Positions 12,166-28,245 of a DNA stretch of 64,000 bases are shown one piece after another. How positions within the stretch are numbered: position 1 is the stretch's first letter; the number at the start of each line of letters is the position of its first letter. Where the stretch lies: assembly GCA_949152475.1 (NCBI GenBank), contig OX424563.1, positions 38,450,120 through 38,514,119 of the forward strand. Reading direction: 5' to 3'. The notes below the pieces were generated by a model. It did no database searches and was not told the DNA's origin. It was given only the letters and a program-made list of their open reading frames with translations. Source of the stretch: Terebella lapidaria (lineage: Eukaryota; Annelida; Polychaeta; Terebellida; Terebellidae). A program made the position numbers and the translations under genes.

Positions 12166-15100
12166 ACCGTACGATGGACATGCGACGCTCCATCGTACGA
12201 TGGACATGTGATGTTCCACCGTACGATGGACATCTGACGCTCCACCGTAGGATGGACATGTGACGCTCCACCGTACGATGGACATGTGACGCTCCACCGT
12301 ACGATGGACATGGGATGCTCCACCATACGATGGACATGCTATGCTCTACCATACGATGGACATGTGACGCTCCACCGTACGATGGACATGAGACGCTCCA
12401 CCGTACGATCGACATGCGATGTTTCACAGTACGATTGACATGTGATGCTCCACTGTACGATGGACATCTAACGCTCCACCATACGATGGACATGAGATGC
12501 TCCACCGTACGATCGACATGCGATGCTCCACCGTACAATGGACATGTGATGCTCCACCGTACGATGGACATGGGACGCTCCAATGTACGATGGACATGTG
12601 ACGCTCCACTGTACGATGGACATGCGATGCTCCACTGTACGATGAACATGTGATGCTCCACCGTATGATGAACATGTGACGCTCCACCGTATGATGGACA
12701 TGCAAGGCTCCACCGTACGATGAACATGGGTGCTCCATCGTACGATGGACATGCGACGCTCCACCGTACGATGGACTAGCGAAGCTCCACCGTAAGATGG
12801 ACATGCGACGCTCCATCGTACGATGGACACTTGACACTCCACCGTACGATGGACATGCGACGCTCCACCGTACGATGGACATCTGACGCTCCACCGTACG
12901 ATGGACATGCGATGCTCCACCGTACGATGGACATGTGATGCTCCACCGTACGATGGACATCTGACGCTCCACCGTGCGATGGACATGCTATGCTCCACCG
13001 CACGATGGACATGTGATGCTCCACCGCATGATGGACATGTGATGCTCCACCGTACGATGGACATGGGACGCTCCACCGAATGATGGACATGCGAGGCTCC
13101 ACCGTAAGATGGACATGTGACACTCCACTGTACGATGGACATGCGACGCTCCACCGTACGATGGACATGTGACGCTCCACCATACGATGGACATCTGACG
13201 CCCCACCGTACGATGGACATGCTATGCTCCACCGTACGATGGACATGTGACGCTCCACCGTACGATGGACATGGGACGCTGCACCGTACGATATACATGC
13301 GACGCTCCATCGTACGATGGACATGGGATGCTCCACCGTATGATGGACATGCAAGGCTCCACTGTACAATGGACATGTGACGCTCCACTGTATGATGGAC
13401 ATGGGACGCTCAACCGAATGATGGACATGCGAGGTTCCACCATAAGATGGACATGTGACGCTCCACCGTACGATGGATATGCGACGCTCCACCGTACGAT
13501 GGACATGTGACGCTCCACTGAAGGATGGACATGCGAGGCTTCACTGTAAGATGGACATGTTACGCTCCACCATACGATGGACATGGGATGCTCCACCGTA
13601 TGATGGACATGTGACACTCCACTGTACGATGGATATGCGATGCACCACCGTACGATGGACATGTGATGTTCCACCATTCGATGGACATCTGACGCTCCAC
13701 CGTAGGATGGACACGTGACGCTACACCGTACGATGGACATGTGACGCTCCACCGTACGATGGACATGGGATGCTCCATCGTACGATGGACATGTGATGCT
13801 CCACCATACGATGGACATGCTATGCTCCACCGTACGATGGACATGTGACGCTCCACCGTACGATGGACATGAGACGCTTCACCGTACGATCGACATGCGA
13901 TGCTTCACAGTACGATTGACATGTGATGCTCCACTGTACGATGGACATCTAACGCTCCACCATACGATGGACATGAGATGCTCCACCGTACGATGGACAT
14001 GTGACGCTCCACCGAATGATGGACATGCGAGGTTCCACCATAAGATGGACATGTGACGCTCCACCGTACGATAGACATGCGATGCTCCACCGTACGATGG
14101 ACATGTGACGCTCCACTGTACAATGGACATGTGACGCTCCACCGTATGATGGACATGCAAGGCTCCACTGTACAATGGACATGTGACACTCCACCGTACG
14201 ATGGACATGCGACGCTCTACCGTAGGATGGACTAGCGAAGCTCCACCGTAAGATGGACATGTGACGCCCCACAGTACGATGGACATCTGACGCTCCACCG
14301 TACGATGGACATGTGATGCTCCACTGTACGATGGACATGTGACGCTCCACTGTACGATGGACATGCGATGCTCCACTGTACGATGGACATGTGACGCTCC
14401 ACTGTATGATGGACATGCGAGGCTCCACTGTACGATGGGCATGTGACGCCCCACCGTACGATGGACATGGGATGCTCCATCGTACGATGGACATGTGACG
14501 CTCCACCGTACGATCGACATGCGATGCTCCACCGTACGATGGACATGTGATGCTCCACCGTACAATGGACATCTGACGCTCCACCGTACGATGGACATGC
14601 TATGCTCCACCGTACGATGGACATGCTATGCTCCACCGTACGATGGACATGTGACGCTCCACCGTACGAAGGACATGGGATGCTCCATCGTACGATGGAC
14701 ATGTGACGCTCCACCGTACGATCGACATGCGATGCTCCACCGTACGATGGACATGTGATGCTCCACCGTACGATGGACATCTGACGCTCCACCGTACGAT
14801 GGACATGCTATGCTCCACCGTACGATGGACATGGGACGCTCCACCGTATAATGGACATGTGACGCTCTATCGTACGATGGACATGTGACGCTATACTGAA
14901 TGATGGACATGCGAGGCTCCACCGTAAGATGGACATGTGACGCTCCACCGTATGATGGACATGCGACGCTCAGTCATACGATGGACATGGGATGCTCCAC
15001 CGTATGATGGACATGTGACGCTCCACCGTACGATGGACATGTGACGCTCCACTGTATGATGGACATGTGACACTCCACCATACGATGGACATGTGACGCT

Positions 15101-16510
15101 CCACTGTATGATGGACATGCAAAGCTCCACTGTACGATGGACATGTGACGCTCCACCGTACGATGGACATACGAGGCTCCACCGTAAGATGGACATGTGA
15201 CGCTCCACTGTACAATGGACATGTGACGCTCCACCGTATGATGGACATGCAAGGCTCCACTGTACAATGGACATGGGACGCTCCACCGAATGTTGGACAT
15301 GCGAGGCTCCACCATAAGATGGACATGTGACGCTCCACCGTACGATGGACATGCGAAGCTCCACCGAAGGATGGACATGCGAGGCTCCACTGTAAGATGG
15401 ACATGTTATGCTCCACCGTACGATCGACATGCGATGCTCCACCGTACGATGGACATGTGATGCTCCATCGTACGATGGACATCTGACGCTCCACCGTACG
15501 ATGGACATGCTATGCTCCACCGTACGATGGACATGTGACGCTCCACCGTACGATGGACATGTGACGCTCCACCATACGATGGACATGAGATGCTCCACCG
15601 TACGATGGACATGTGACGCTCCACCGAATGATGGACATGCGAGGTTCCACCGTAAGATGGACATGTGACGCTCCACCGTACGATAGACATGCGATGCTCC
15701 ACCGTACGATGGACATGTGATGCTCCACTGTACAATGGACATGTGACGCTCCACCGTATGATGGACATGCAAGGCTCCACTGTACAATGGACATGTGACA
15801 CTCCACCGTACGATGGACATCTGACGCTCCACCGTGCGATGGACATGCTATGCTCCACCGCACGATGGACATGTGATGCTCCACCGCACGATGGACATGT
15901 GATGCTCCACCGTACGATGGACATGGGACGCTCCACCGTACGATGGACATGTGATGCTCCACTGTACAATGGACATGTGACGCTCCACCGTATGATGGAC
16001 ATGCAAGGCTCCACTGTACAATGGACATGTGACACTCCACCGTACGATGGACATGCGATGCTCTACTGTAGGATGGACTAGCGAAGCTCCACCTTACGAT
16101 GGACATGTGACGCTCCACCGTACGATGGACATCTGACCCTCCACCGTACGATGGACATGCTATGCTCCAGCGTACGATAGACATGTGACGCTCCACCGTA
16201 CGATGGACATACGAGGCTCCACCGTAAGATGGACATGTGACTCTCCACTGTACAATGGACATGTGACGCTCCACCGTATGATGGACATGCAAGGCTCCAC
16301 TGTACAATGGACATGGGACGCTCCACCGAATGATGGACATGCGAGGCTCCACCATAAGATGGACATGTGACGCTCCACCGTACGATGGACATGCGACGCT
16401 CCACCGTACGATGGACATGTGACGCTCCACCGAAGGATGGACATGTGATGCTCCACCGAAGGATGGACATGCGAGGCTCCACTGTAAGATGGACATGTTA
16501 TGCTCCACCG
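12166..16510. repeat. Module C(end)-D-E-F-G, second copy
   Basis: The variant order from about 12312 matches copy 1 from about 3789 at a spacing of 8,523 bp. After module D, which is single here, the spacing falls to 8,081 bp because copy 1 has the extra 442 bp. Modules A(part), B and most of C are skipped relative to copy 1. One 26-bp monomer is missing at about 12310 compared with the equivalent site near 39290. The 52 bp missing from copy 1 are present near 15980. Confidence 0.85.
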
Positions 16511-16685
16511 GGCAAACGGAACGGAGTTTTGGGGATTTCTTAGGGGGAATAAAGCTGAAAACGCCCCACAACCACAGTTTAAGCCAAGAGTGCGGTCTTA
16601 TGGGGATTTTTTCAGGACTTATGGGGAAAGTTAAGATAGGAAATTTAACATTGGGTCCGCCCGTAACGCCCATCCGTTCACCCGT
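16511..16685. mobile_element. 175-bp non-satellite insertion, copy 2
   Basis: By eye it has the same sequence as the copy at 8378 and sits in the identical satellite context (GTAAGATGG monomer, then GTTATGCTCCACCG on the left, CCGTACGATGG on the right). It lies 8,133 bp after copy 1. Identical flanks over kilobases show it was amplified with the surrounding satellite and did not insert independently. Confidence 0.65.
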
Positions 16686-17238
16686 CCGTACGATGGACAT
16701 GCGACGCTCCATCGTACGATGGACATGTGATGTTCCACCGTACGATGGACATCTGACGCTCCACCGTAGGATGGACATGTGACGCTCCACCGTACGATGG
16801 ACATGTGACGCTCCACCGTACGATGGACATGGGATGCTCCATCGTACGATGGACATGTGATGCTCCACCATACGATGGACATGCTATGCTCTACCATACG
16901 ATGGACATGTGACGCTCCACCGTACGATGGACATGAGACGCTCCACCGTACGATCGACATGCGATGTTTCACAGTACGATTGACATGTGATGCTCCACTG
17001 TACGATGGACATGGGACGCTCCACCGAATGATGGACATGCGAGGCTCCACCATAAGATGGACATGTGACGCTCCACCGTACGATGGACATGCGACGCTCC
17101 ACCGTACGATGGACATGAGACGCTCCACCGTACGATCGACATGCGATGTTTCACAGTACGATTGACATGTGATGCTCCACTGTACGATGGACATGGGACG
17201 CTCCACCGAATGATGGACATGCGAGGCTCCACCATAAG
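16686..17238. repeat. Module H, second copy
   Basis: Same monomer order as the first H block at a spacing of 8,133 bp, including the 182-bp repeated stretch and the GTGAGGCTCC monomer at the junction with module A. Confidence 0.75.
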
Positions 17239-20200
17239 ATGGACATGTGAGGCTCCACCGTACGATGGACATGGGACGCTCCACCGAATGATGGACATGC
17301 GAGGCTCCACCATAAGATGGACATGTGACGCTCCACCGTACGATGGACATGCGACGCTCCACCGTACGATGGACATGTGACGCTCCACCGAAGGATGGAC
17401 ATGCGAGGCTCCACTGTAAGATGGACATGTTACGCTCCACCGTACGATGGACATGCGACGCTCCATAGTACGATGGACATGGGATGCTCCACCGTATGAT
17501 GGACATGTGACACTCCACCGTAGGATGGACATGTGACGCTCCACCGTACGATGGACATGTGACGCTCCACCGTACGATGTACATGGGATGCTCCATCGTA
17601 CGATGGACAGGTGATGCTCCACCATACGATGGACATGCTATGCTCCACCGTACGATGGACATTTGACGCTCCACCGTACGATGGACATGAGACGCTCCAC
17701 CGTACGATCGACATGCGATGCTTCACAGTACGATTGACATGTGATGCTCCACTGTACGATGGACATCTAACGCTCCACCATACGATGAACATGAGATGCT
17801 CCACCGTACGATGGACATGTGATGCTCCACCGAATGATGGACATGCGAGGTTCCACCGTAAGATGGACATGTGACGCTCCACCGTACGATGGACATGCGA
17901 CGCTCCACCGTACGATGGACATGTGACGCTCCACCGAAGGATGGACATGTGATGCTCCACCGAAGGATGGACATGCGAGGCTCCACTGTAAGATGGACAT
18001 GTTATGCTCCACCGTACGATGGACATGCGACGCTCCATCGTACGATGGACATGTGATGTTCCACCGTACGATGGACATCTGACGCTCCACCGTAGGATGG
18101 ACATGTGACGCTCCACCGTACGATGGACATGTGACGCTCCACCGTACGATGGACATGGGATGCTCCATCGTACGATGGACATGTGATGCTCCACCATACG
18201 ATGGACATGCTATGCTCTACCATACGATGGACATGTGACGCTCCACCGTACGATGGACATGAGACGCTCCACCGTACGATCGACATGCGATGTTTCACAG
18301 TACGATTGACATGTGATGCTCCACTGTACGATGGACATCTAACGCTCCACCATACGATGGACATGAGATGCTCCACCGTACGATCGACATGCGATGCTCC
18401 ACCGTACGATGGACATGTGATGCTCCACCGTACGATGGACATCTGACGCTCCACCGTACGATGGACATGCTATGCTCCACCGTACGATCGACATGCGATG
18501 CTCCACCGTACGATGGACATATGATGCTCCACCGTACGATGAACATGTGATGCTCCACCGTACGATGGACATCTGATGCTCCACCGTACGATGGACATGC
18601 TATGCTCCACCGCACGGTGGACATGTGAGGCTCCACCGTACGATGGACATGGGACGCTCCACCGAATGATGGACATGCGAGGCTCCACCATAAGATGGAC
18701 ATGTGACGCTCCACCGTACGATGGACATGCGACGCTCCACCGTACGATGGACATGTGACGCTCCACCGAAGGATGGACATGCGAGGCTCCACTGTAAGAT
18801 GGACATGTTACGCTCCACCGTACGATGGACATGCGACGCTCCATCGTACGATGGACATGGGATGCTCCACCGTATGATGGACATGTGACACTCCACCGTA
18901 GGATGGACATGTGACGCTCCACCGTACGATGGACATGTGACGCTCCACCGTACGATGTACATGGGATGCTCCATCGTACGATGGACAGGTGATGCTCCAC
19001 CATACGATGGACATGCTATGCTCCACCGTACGATGGACATTTGACGCTCCACCGTACGATGGACATGAGACGCTCCACCGTACGATCGACATGCGATGCT
19101 TCACAGTACGATTGACATGTGATGCTCCACTGTACGATGGACATCTAACGCTCCACCATACGATGAACATGAGATGCTCCACCGTACGATGGACATGTGA
19201 TGCTCCACCGAATGATGGACATGCGAGGTTCCACCGTAAGATGGACATGTGACGCTCCACCGTACGATAGACATGCGATGCTCCACCGTACGATGGACAT
19301 GTGATGCTCCACTGTACAATGGACATGTGACGCTCCACCGTATGATGGACATGCAAGGCTCCACTGTACAATGGACATGTGACACTCCACCGTACGATGG
19401 ACATGCGACGCTCTACCGTAGGATGGACTAGCGAAGCTCCACCGTAAGATGGACATGTGACGCTCCACATGGGATGCTCCACCGAATGATGGACATGCGA
19501 GGCTCCACCATAAGATGGACATGTGACGCTCCACCGTACGATGGACATGCGACGCTCCACCGTACGATGGACATGTGACGCTCCACCGAAGGATGGACAT
19601 GCGAGGCTCCACTGTAAGATGGACATGTTACGCTCCACCTTACGATGGACATGCGACGCTCCATCGTACGATGGACACGGGATGCTCCACCGTATGATGG
19701 ACATGTGACACTCCACTGTACGATGGATATGCGATGCTCCACCGTACGATGGACATGTGATGTTCCACCGTACGATGGACATCTGACGCTCCACCGTAGG
19801 ATGGACATGTGACGCTCCACCGTACGATGGACATGTGACGCTCCACCGTACGATGGACATGGGATGCTCCATCGTACGATGGACAGGTGATGCTCCACCA
19901 TACGATGGACATGCTATGCTCCACCGTACGATGGACATTTGACGCTCCACCGTACGATGGACATGAGACGCTCCACCGTACGATCGACATGCGATGCTTC
20001 ACAGTACGATTGACATGTGATGCTCCACTGTACGATGGACATCTAACGCTCCACCATACGATGGACATGAGATGCTCCACCGTACGATGGACATGTGACG
20101 CTCCACCGAATGATGGACATGCGAGGTTCCACCGTAAGATGGACATGTGACGCTCCACCGTACGATAGACATGCGATGCTCCACCGTACGATGGACATGT

Positions 20201-22418
20201 GATGCTCCACTGTACAATGGACATGTGACGCTCCACCGTATGATGGACATGCAAGGCTCCACTGTACAATGGACATGTGACACTCCACCGTACGATGGAC
20301 ATGCGACGCTCTACCGTAGGATGGACTAGCGAAGCTCCACCGTAAGATGGACATGTGACGCTCCACCGTACGATGGACATCTGACGCTCCACCGTACGAT
20401 GGACATGCTATGCTCCAGCGTACGATAGACATGTGACGCTCCACCGTACGATGGACATGGGACGCTCCACCGTATAATGGACATGTGACGCTCCACCATA
20501 CGATGGACATGAGACGCTCCACCGTATATGGACATGTGACGCTCCACCGTACGATGGACATGTGACGCTCCACTGTATGATGGACATGCAAAGCTCCACT
20601 GTACGATGGACATGTGACGCTCCACCGTACGATGGACATACGAGGCTCCACCGTAAGATGGACATGTGACTCTCCACTGTACAATGGACATGTGACGCTC
20701 CACCGTATGATGGACATGCAAGGCTCCACTGTACAATGGACATGGGACGCTCCACCGAATGATGGACATGCGAGGCTCCACCATAAGATGGACATGTGAC
20801 GCTCCACCGTACGATGGACATGCGACGCTCCACCGTACGATGGACATGTGACGCTCCACCGAAGGATGGACATGTGATGCTCCACCGAAGGATGGACATG
20901 CGAGGCTCCACTGTAAGATGGACATGTTATGCTCCACCGTACGATGGACATGCGACGCTCCATCGTACGATGGACATGTGATGTTCCACCGTACGATGGA
21001 CATCTGACGCTCCACCGTAGGATGGACATGTGACGCTCCACCGTACGATGGACATGTGACGCTCCACCGTACGATGGACATGGGATGCTCCATCGTACGA
21101 TGGACATGTGATGCTCCACCATACGATGGACATGCTATGCTCTACCATACGATGGACATGTGACGCTCCACCGTACGATGGACATGAGACGCTCCACCGT
21201 ACGATCGACATGCGATGTTTCACAGTACGATTGACATGTGATGCTCCACTGTACGATGGACATCTAACGCTCCACCATACGATGGACATGAGATGCTCCA
21301 CCGTACGATCGACATGCGATGCTCCACCGTACAATGGACATGTGATGCTCCACCGTACGATGGACATGGGACGCTCCAATGTACGATGGACATGTGACGC
21401 TCCACTGTACGATGGACATGCGATGCTCCACTGTACGATGAACATGTGATGCTCCACCGTATGATGAACATGTGACGCTCCACCGTATGATGGACATGCA
21501 AGGCTCCACCGTACGATGAACATGGGTGCTCCATCGTACGATGGACATGCGACGCTCCACCGTACGATGGACTAGCGAAGCTCCACCGTAAGATGGACAT
21601 GCGACGCTCCATCGTACGATGGACACTTGACACTCCACCGTACGATGGACATGCGACGCTCCACCGTACGATGGACATCTGACGCTCCACCGTACGATGG
21701 ACATGCGATGCTCCACCGTACGATGGACATGTGATGCTCCACCGTACGATGGACATCTGACGCTCCACCGTGCGATGGACATGCTATGCTCCACCGCACG
21801 ATGGACATGTGATGCTCCACCGCATGATGGACATGTGATGCTCCACCGTACGATGGACATGGGACGCTCCACCGAATGATGGACATGCGAGGCTCCACCG
21901 TAAGATGGACATGTGACACTCCACTGTACGATGGACATGCGACGCTCCACCGTACGATGGACATGTGACGCTCCACCATACGATGGACATCTGACGCCCC
22001 ACCGTACGATGGACATGCTATGCTCCACCGTACGATGGACATGTGACGCTCCACCGTACGATGGACATGGGACGCTGCACCGTACGATATACATGCGACG
22101 CTCCATCGTACGATGGACATGGGATGCTCCACCGTATGATGGACATGCAAGGCTCCACTGTACAATGGACATGTGACGCTCCACTGTATGATGGACATGG
22201 GACGCTCAACCGAATGATGGACATGCGAGGTTCCACCATAAGATGGACATGTGACGCTCCACCGTACGATGGATATGCGACGCTCCACCGTACGATGGAC
22301 ATGTGACGCTCCACTGAAGGATGGACATGCGAGGCTTCACTGTAAGATGGACATGTTACGCTCCACCATACGATGGACATGGGATGCTCCACCGTATGAT
22401 GGACATGTGACACTCCAC
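17239..22418. repeat. Modules A-B-C-D, third series
   Basis: One full 1,378-bp A unit and part of another lead into B (898-bp period, truncated monomer at 19463), then C and a single D unit. The order matches bases 1 onward at a spacing of 17,319 bp. From module C's end it also matches the preceding series at 8,796 bp. The match to the E module stops at about 22418, where the array switches back to module A (CCACCGTAGG instead of CCACTGTACG). Confidence 0.85.
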
Positions 22419-23460
22419 CGTAGGATGGACATGTGACGCTCCACCGTACGATGGACATGTGACGCTCCACCGTACGATGTACATGGGATGCTCCATCGTA
22501 CGATGGACAGGTGATGCTCCACCATACGATGGACATGCTATGCTCCACCGTACGATGGACATTTGACGCTCCACCGTACGATGGACATGAGACGCTCCAC
22601 CGTACGATCGACATGCGATGCTTCACAGTACGATTGACATGTGATGCTCCACTGTACGATGGACATCTAACGCTCCACCATACGATGAACATGAGATGCT
22701 CCACCGTACGATGGACATGTGATGCTCCACCGAATGATGGACATGCGAGGTTCCACCGTAAGATGGACATGTGACGCTCCACCGTATGATGGACATGCGA
22801 CGCTCAATCGTACGATGGACATGGGATGCTCCACCGTATGATGGACATGTGACGCTCCACCGTACGATGGACATGTGACGCTCCACTGTATGATGGACAT
22901 GTGACGCTCCACCGTACGATGGACATGTGACGCTCCACTGTATGATGGACATGTGACGCTCCACCGTACGATGGACATACGAGGCTCCATCGTAAGATGG
23001 ACATGTGACGCTCCACTGTACAATGGACATGTGACGCTCCACCGTATGATGGACATGCAAGGCTCCACTGTACAATGGACATGTGACACTCCACCGTACG
23101 ATGGACATGCGACGCTCTACCGTAGGATGGACTAGCGAAGCTCCACCGTAAGATGGACATGTGACGCTCCACAGTACGATGGACATCTGACGCTCCACCG
23201 TACGATGGACATGTGATGCTCCACTGTACGATGGACATGTGACGCTCCACCGTACGATGGACATGGGACGCTCCAATGTACGATGGACATGCGACGCTCC
23301 ACTGTACGATGGACATGCGATGCTCCACTGTACGACGGACATGTGACGCTCCACTGTATGATGGACATGCGAGGCTCCACCGTACGATGGGCATGGGACG
23401 CTCCATCGTGCGATGGACATGTGACGCTCCACCGTACGATCGACATGCGATGCTCCACCG
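22419..23460. repeat. Mosaic satellite block
   Basis: Up to about 22775 the order follows module A (bases 1578-1930). From there to about 23460 it mixes monomers typical of F, E and C in an order not seen elsewhere in the window. Examples are GACGCTCAATCG near 22799, CTCCATCGTAAGATGG near 22985, GTACGACGGACATG near 23329 and CGTACGATGGGCATGGGACG near 23381. Module A resumes at about 23460. This looks like a product of several recombination steps. Confidence 0.7.
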
Positions 23461-26400
23461 AACGATGGACATGTGATGCTCCACCGTACGATGGACATCT
23501 GACGCTCCACCGTACGATGGACATGCTATGCTCCACCGTACGATCGACATGCGATGCTCCACCGTACGATGGACATATGATGCTCCACCGTACGATGGAC
23601 ATGTGATGCTCCACCGTACGATGGACATCTGATGCTCCACCGTACGATGGACATGCTATGCTCCACCGCACGGTGGACATGTGAGGCTCCACCGTACGAT
23701 GGACATGGGACGCTCCACCGAATGATGGACATGCGAGGCTCCACCATAAGATGGACATGTGACGCTCCACCGTACGATGGACATGCGACGCTCCACCGTA
23801 CGATGGACATGTGACGCTCCACCGAAGGATGGACATGCGAGGCTCCACTGTAAGATGGACATGTTACGCTCCACCGTACGATGGACATGCGACGCTCCAT
23901 CGTACGATGGACATGGGATGCTCCACCGTATGATGGACATGTGACACTCCACCGTAGGATGGACATGTGACGCTCCACCGTACGATGGACATGTGACGCT
24001 CCACCGTACGATGTACATGGGATGCTCCATCGTACGATGGACAGGTGATGCTCCACCATACGATGGACATGCTATGCTCCACCGTACGATGGACATTTGA
24101 CGCTCCACCGTACGATGGACATGAGACGCTCCACCGTACGATCGACATGCGATGCTTCACAGTACGATTGACATGTGATGCTCCACTGTACGATGGACAT
24201 CTAACGCTCCACCATACGATGAACATGAGATGCTCCACCGTACGATGGACATGTGATGCTCCACCGAATGATGGACATGCGAGGTTCCACCGTAAGATGG
24301 ACATGTGACGCTCCACCGTACGATGGACATGCGACGCTCCACCGTACGATGGACATGTGACGCTCCACCGAAGGATGGACATGTGATGCTCCACCGAAGG
24401 ATGGACATGCGAGGCTCCACTGTAAGATGGACATGTTATGCTCCACCGTACGATGGACATGCGACGCTCCATCGTACGATGGACATGTGATGTTCCACCG
24501 TACGATGGACATCTGACGCTCCACCGTAGGATGGACATGTGACGCTCCACCGTACGATGGACATGTGACGCTCCACCGTACGATGGACATGGGATGCTCC
24601 ATCGTACGATGGACATGTGATGCTCCACCATACGATGGACATGCTATGCTCTACCATACGATGGACATGTGACGCTCCACCGTACGATGGACATGAGACG
24701 CTCCACCGTACGATCGACATGCGATGTTTCACAGTACGATTGACATGTGATGCTCCACTGTACGATGGACATCTAACGCTCCACCATACGATGGACATGA
24801 GATGCTCCACCGTACGATCGACATGCGATGCTCCACCGTACGATGGACATGTGATGCTCCACCGTACGATGGACATCTGACGCTCCACCGTACGATGGAC
24901 ATGCTATGCTCCACCGTACGATCGACATGCGATGCTCCACCGTACGATGGACATATGATGCTCCACCGTACGATGGACATGTGATGCTCCACTGTACGAT
25001 GGACATCTGATGCTCCACCGTACGATGGACATGCTATGCTCCACCGCACGGTGGACATGTGAGGCTCCACCGTACGATGGACATGGGACGCTCCACCGAA
25101 TGATGGACATGCGAGGCTCCACCATAAGATGGACATGTGACGCTCCACCGTATGATGGACATGCGACGCTCCACCGTACGATGGACATGTGACGCTCCAC
25201 CGAAGGATGGACATGCGAGGCTCCACTGTAAGATGGACATGTTACGCTCCACCGTACGATGGACATGCGACGCTCCATCGTACGATGGACATGGGATGCT
25301 CCACCGTATGATGGACATGTGACACTCCACCGTAGGATGGACATGTGACGCTCCACCGTACGATGGACATGTGACGCTCCACCGTACGATGTACATGGGA
25401 TGCTCCATCGTACGATGGACAGGTGATGCTCCACCATACGATGGACATGCTATGCTCCACCGTACGATGGACATTTGACGCTCCACCGTACGATGGACAT
25501 GAGACGCTCCACCGTACGATCGACATGCGATGCTTCACAGTACGATTGACATGTGATGCTCCACTGTACGATGGACATCTAACGCTCCACCATACGATGA
25601 ACATGAGATGCTCCACCGTACGATGGACATGTGATGCTCCACCGAATGATGGACATGCGAGGTTCCACCGTAAGATGGACATGTGATGCTCCACCGTACG
25701 ATAGACATGCGATGCTCCACCGTACGATGGACATGTGATGCTCCACTGTACAATGGACATGTGACGCTCCACCGTATGATGGACATGCAAGGCTCCACTG
25801 TACAATGGACATGTGACACTCCACCGTACGATGGACATGCGACGCTCTACCGTAGGATGGACTAGCGAAGCTCCACCGTAAGATGGACATGTGACGCTCC
25901 ACATGGGATGCTCCACCGAATGATGGACATGCGAGGCTCCACCATAAGATGGACATGTGACGCTCCACCGTACGATGGACATGCGACGCTCCACCGTACG
26001 ATGGACATGTGACGCTCCACCGAAGGATGGACATGCGAGGCTCCACTGTAAGATGGACATGTTACGCTCCACCTTACGATGGACATGCGACGCTCCATCG
26101 TACGATGGACATGGGATGCTCCACCGTATGATGGACATGTGACACTCCACTGTACGATGGATATGCGATGCTCCACCGTACGATGGACATGTGATGTTCC
26201 ACCGTACGATGGACATCTGACGCTCCACCGTAGGATGGACATGTGACGCTCCACCGTACGATGGACATGTGACGCTCCACCGTACGATGGACATGGGATG
26301 CTCCATCGTACGATGGACAGGTGATGCTCCACCATACAATGGACATGCTATGCTCCACCGTACGATGGACATTTGACGCTCCACCGTACGATGGACATGA

Positions 26401-28245
26401 GACGCTCCACCGTACGATCGACATGCGATGCTTCACAGTACGATTGACATGTGATGCTCCACTGTACGATGGACATCTAACGCTCCACCATACGATGGAC
26501 ATGAGATGCTCCACCGTACGATGGACATGTGACGCTCCACCGAATGATGGACATGCGAGGTTCCACCGTAAGATGGACATGTGACGCTCCACCGTACGAT
26601 AGACATGCGATGCTCCACCGTACGATGGACATGTGATGCTCCACTGTACAATGGACATGTGACGCTCCACCGTATGATGGACATGCAAGGCTCCACTGTA
26701 CAATGGACATGTGACACTCCACCGTACGATGGACATGCGACGCTCTACCGTAGGATGGACTAGCGAAGCTCCACCGTAAGATGGACATGTGACGCTCCAC
26801 CGTACGATGGACATCTGACGCTCCACCGTACGATGGACATGCTATGCTCCAGCGTACGATAGACATGTGACGCTCCACCGTACGATGGACATGGGACGCT
26901 CCACCGTATAATGGACATGTGACGCTCCACCATACGATGGACATGAGACGCTCCACCGTATATGGACATGTGACGCTCCACCGTACGATGGACATGTGAC
27001 GCTCCACTGTATGATGGACATGCAAAGCTCCACTGTACGATGGACATGTGACGCTCCACCGTACGATGGACATACGAGGCTCCACCGTAAGATGGACATG
27101 TGACTCTCCACTGTACAATGGACATGTGACGCTCCACCGTATGATGGACATGCAAGGCTCCACTGTACAATGGACATGGGACGCTCCACCGAATGATGGA
27201 CATGCGAGGCTCCACCATAAGATGGACATGTGACGCTCCACCGTACGATGGACATGCGACGCTCCACCGTACGATGGACATGTGACGCTCCACCGAAGGA
27301 TGGACATGTGATGCTCCACCGAAGGATGGACATGCGAGGCTCCACTGTAAGATGGACATGTTATGCTCCACCGTACGATGGACATGCGATGCTCCATCGT
27401 ACGATGGACATGTGATGTTCCACCGTACGATGGACATCTGACGCTCCACCGTAGGATGGACATGTGACGCTCCACCGTACGATGGACATGTGACGCTCCA
27501 CCGTACGATGGACATGGGATGCTCCATCGTACGATGGACATGTGATGCTCCACCATACGATGGACATGCTATGCTCTACCATACGATGGACATGTGACGC
27601 TCCACCGTACGATGGACATGAGACGCTCCACCGTACGATCGACATGCGATGTTTCACAGTACGATTGACATGTGATGCTCCACTGTACGATGGACATCTA
27701 ACGCTCCACCATACGATGGACATGAGATGCTCCACCGTACGATCGACATGCGATGCTCCACCGTACAATGGACATGTGATGCTCCACCGTACGATGGACA
27801 TGGGACGCTCCAATGTACGATGGACATGTGACGCTTCACTGTACGATGGACATGCGATGCTCCACTGTACGATGAACATGTGATGCTCCACCGTATGATG
27901 AACATGTGACGCTCCACCGTATGATGGACATGCAAGGCTCCACCGTACGATGAACATGGGTGCTCCATCGTACGATGGACATGCGACGCTCCACCGTACG
28001 ATGGACTAGCGAAGCTCCACCGTAAGATGGACATGCGACGCTCCATCGTACGATGGACACTTGACACTCCACCGTACGATGGACATGCGACGCTCCACCG
28101 TACGATGGACATCTGACGCTCCACCGTACGATGGACATGCGATGCTCCACCGTACGATGGACATGTGATGCTCCACCGTACGATGGACATCTGACGCTCC
28201 ACCGTGCGATGGACATGCTATGCTCCACCGCACGATGGACATGTG
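23460..28245. repeat. Modules A-B-C, fourth series
   Basis: The end of one A unit, a full A unit (23754-25131) and a partial one lead into B (truncated monomer 25897-25910) and C. The series matches bases 1 onward at a spacing of 23,753 bp. At about 28250, within the CCGCACGATGG cluster that normally precedes D, the array jumps to the end of an A unit, so D-E-F-G and the insertion are absent. Confidence 0.82.
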
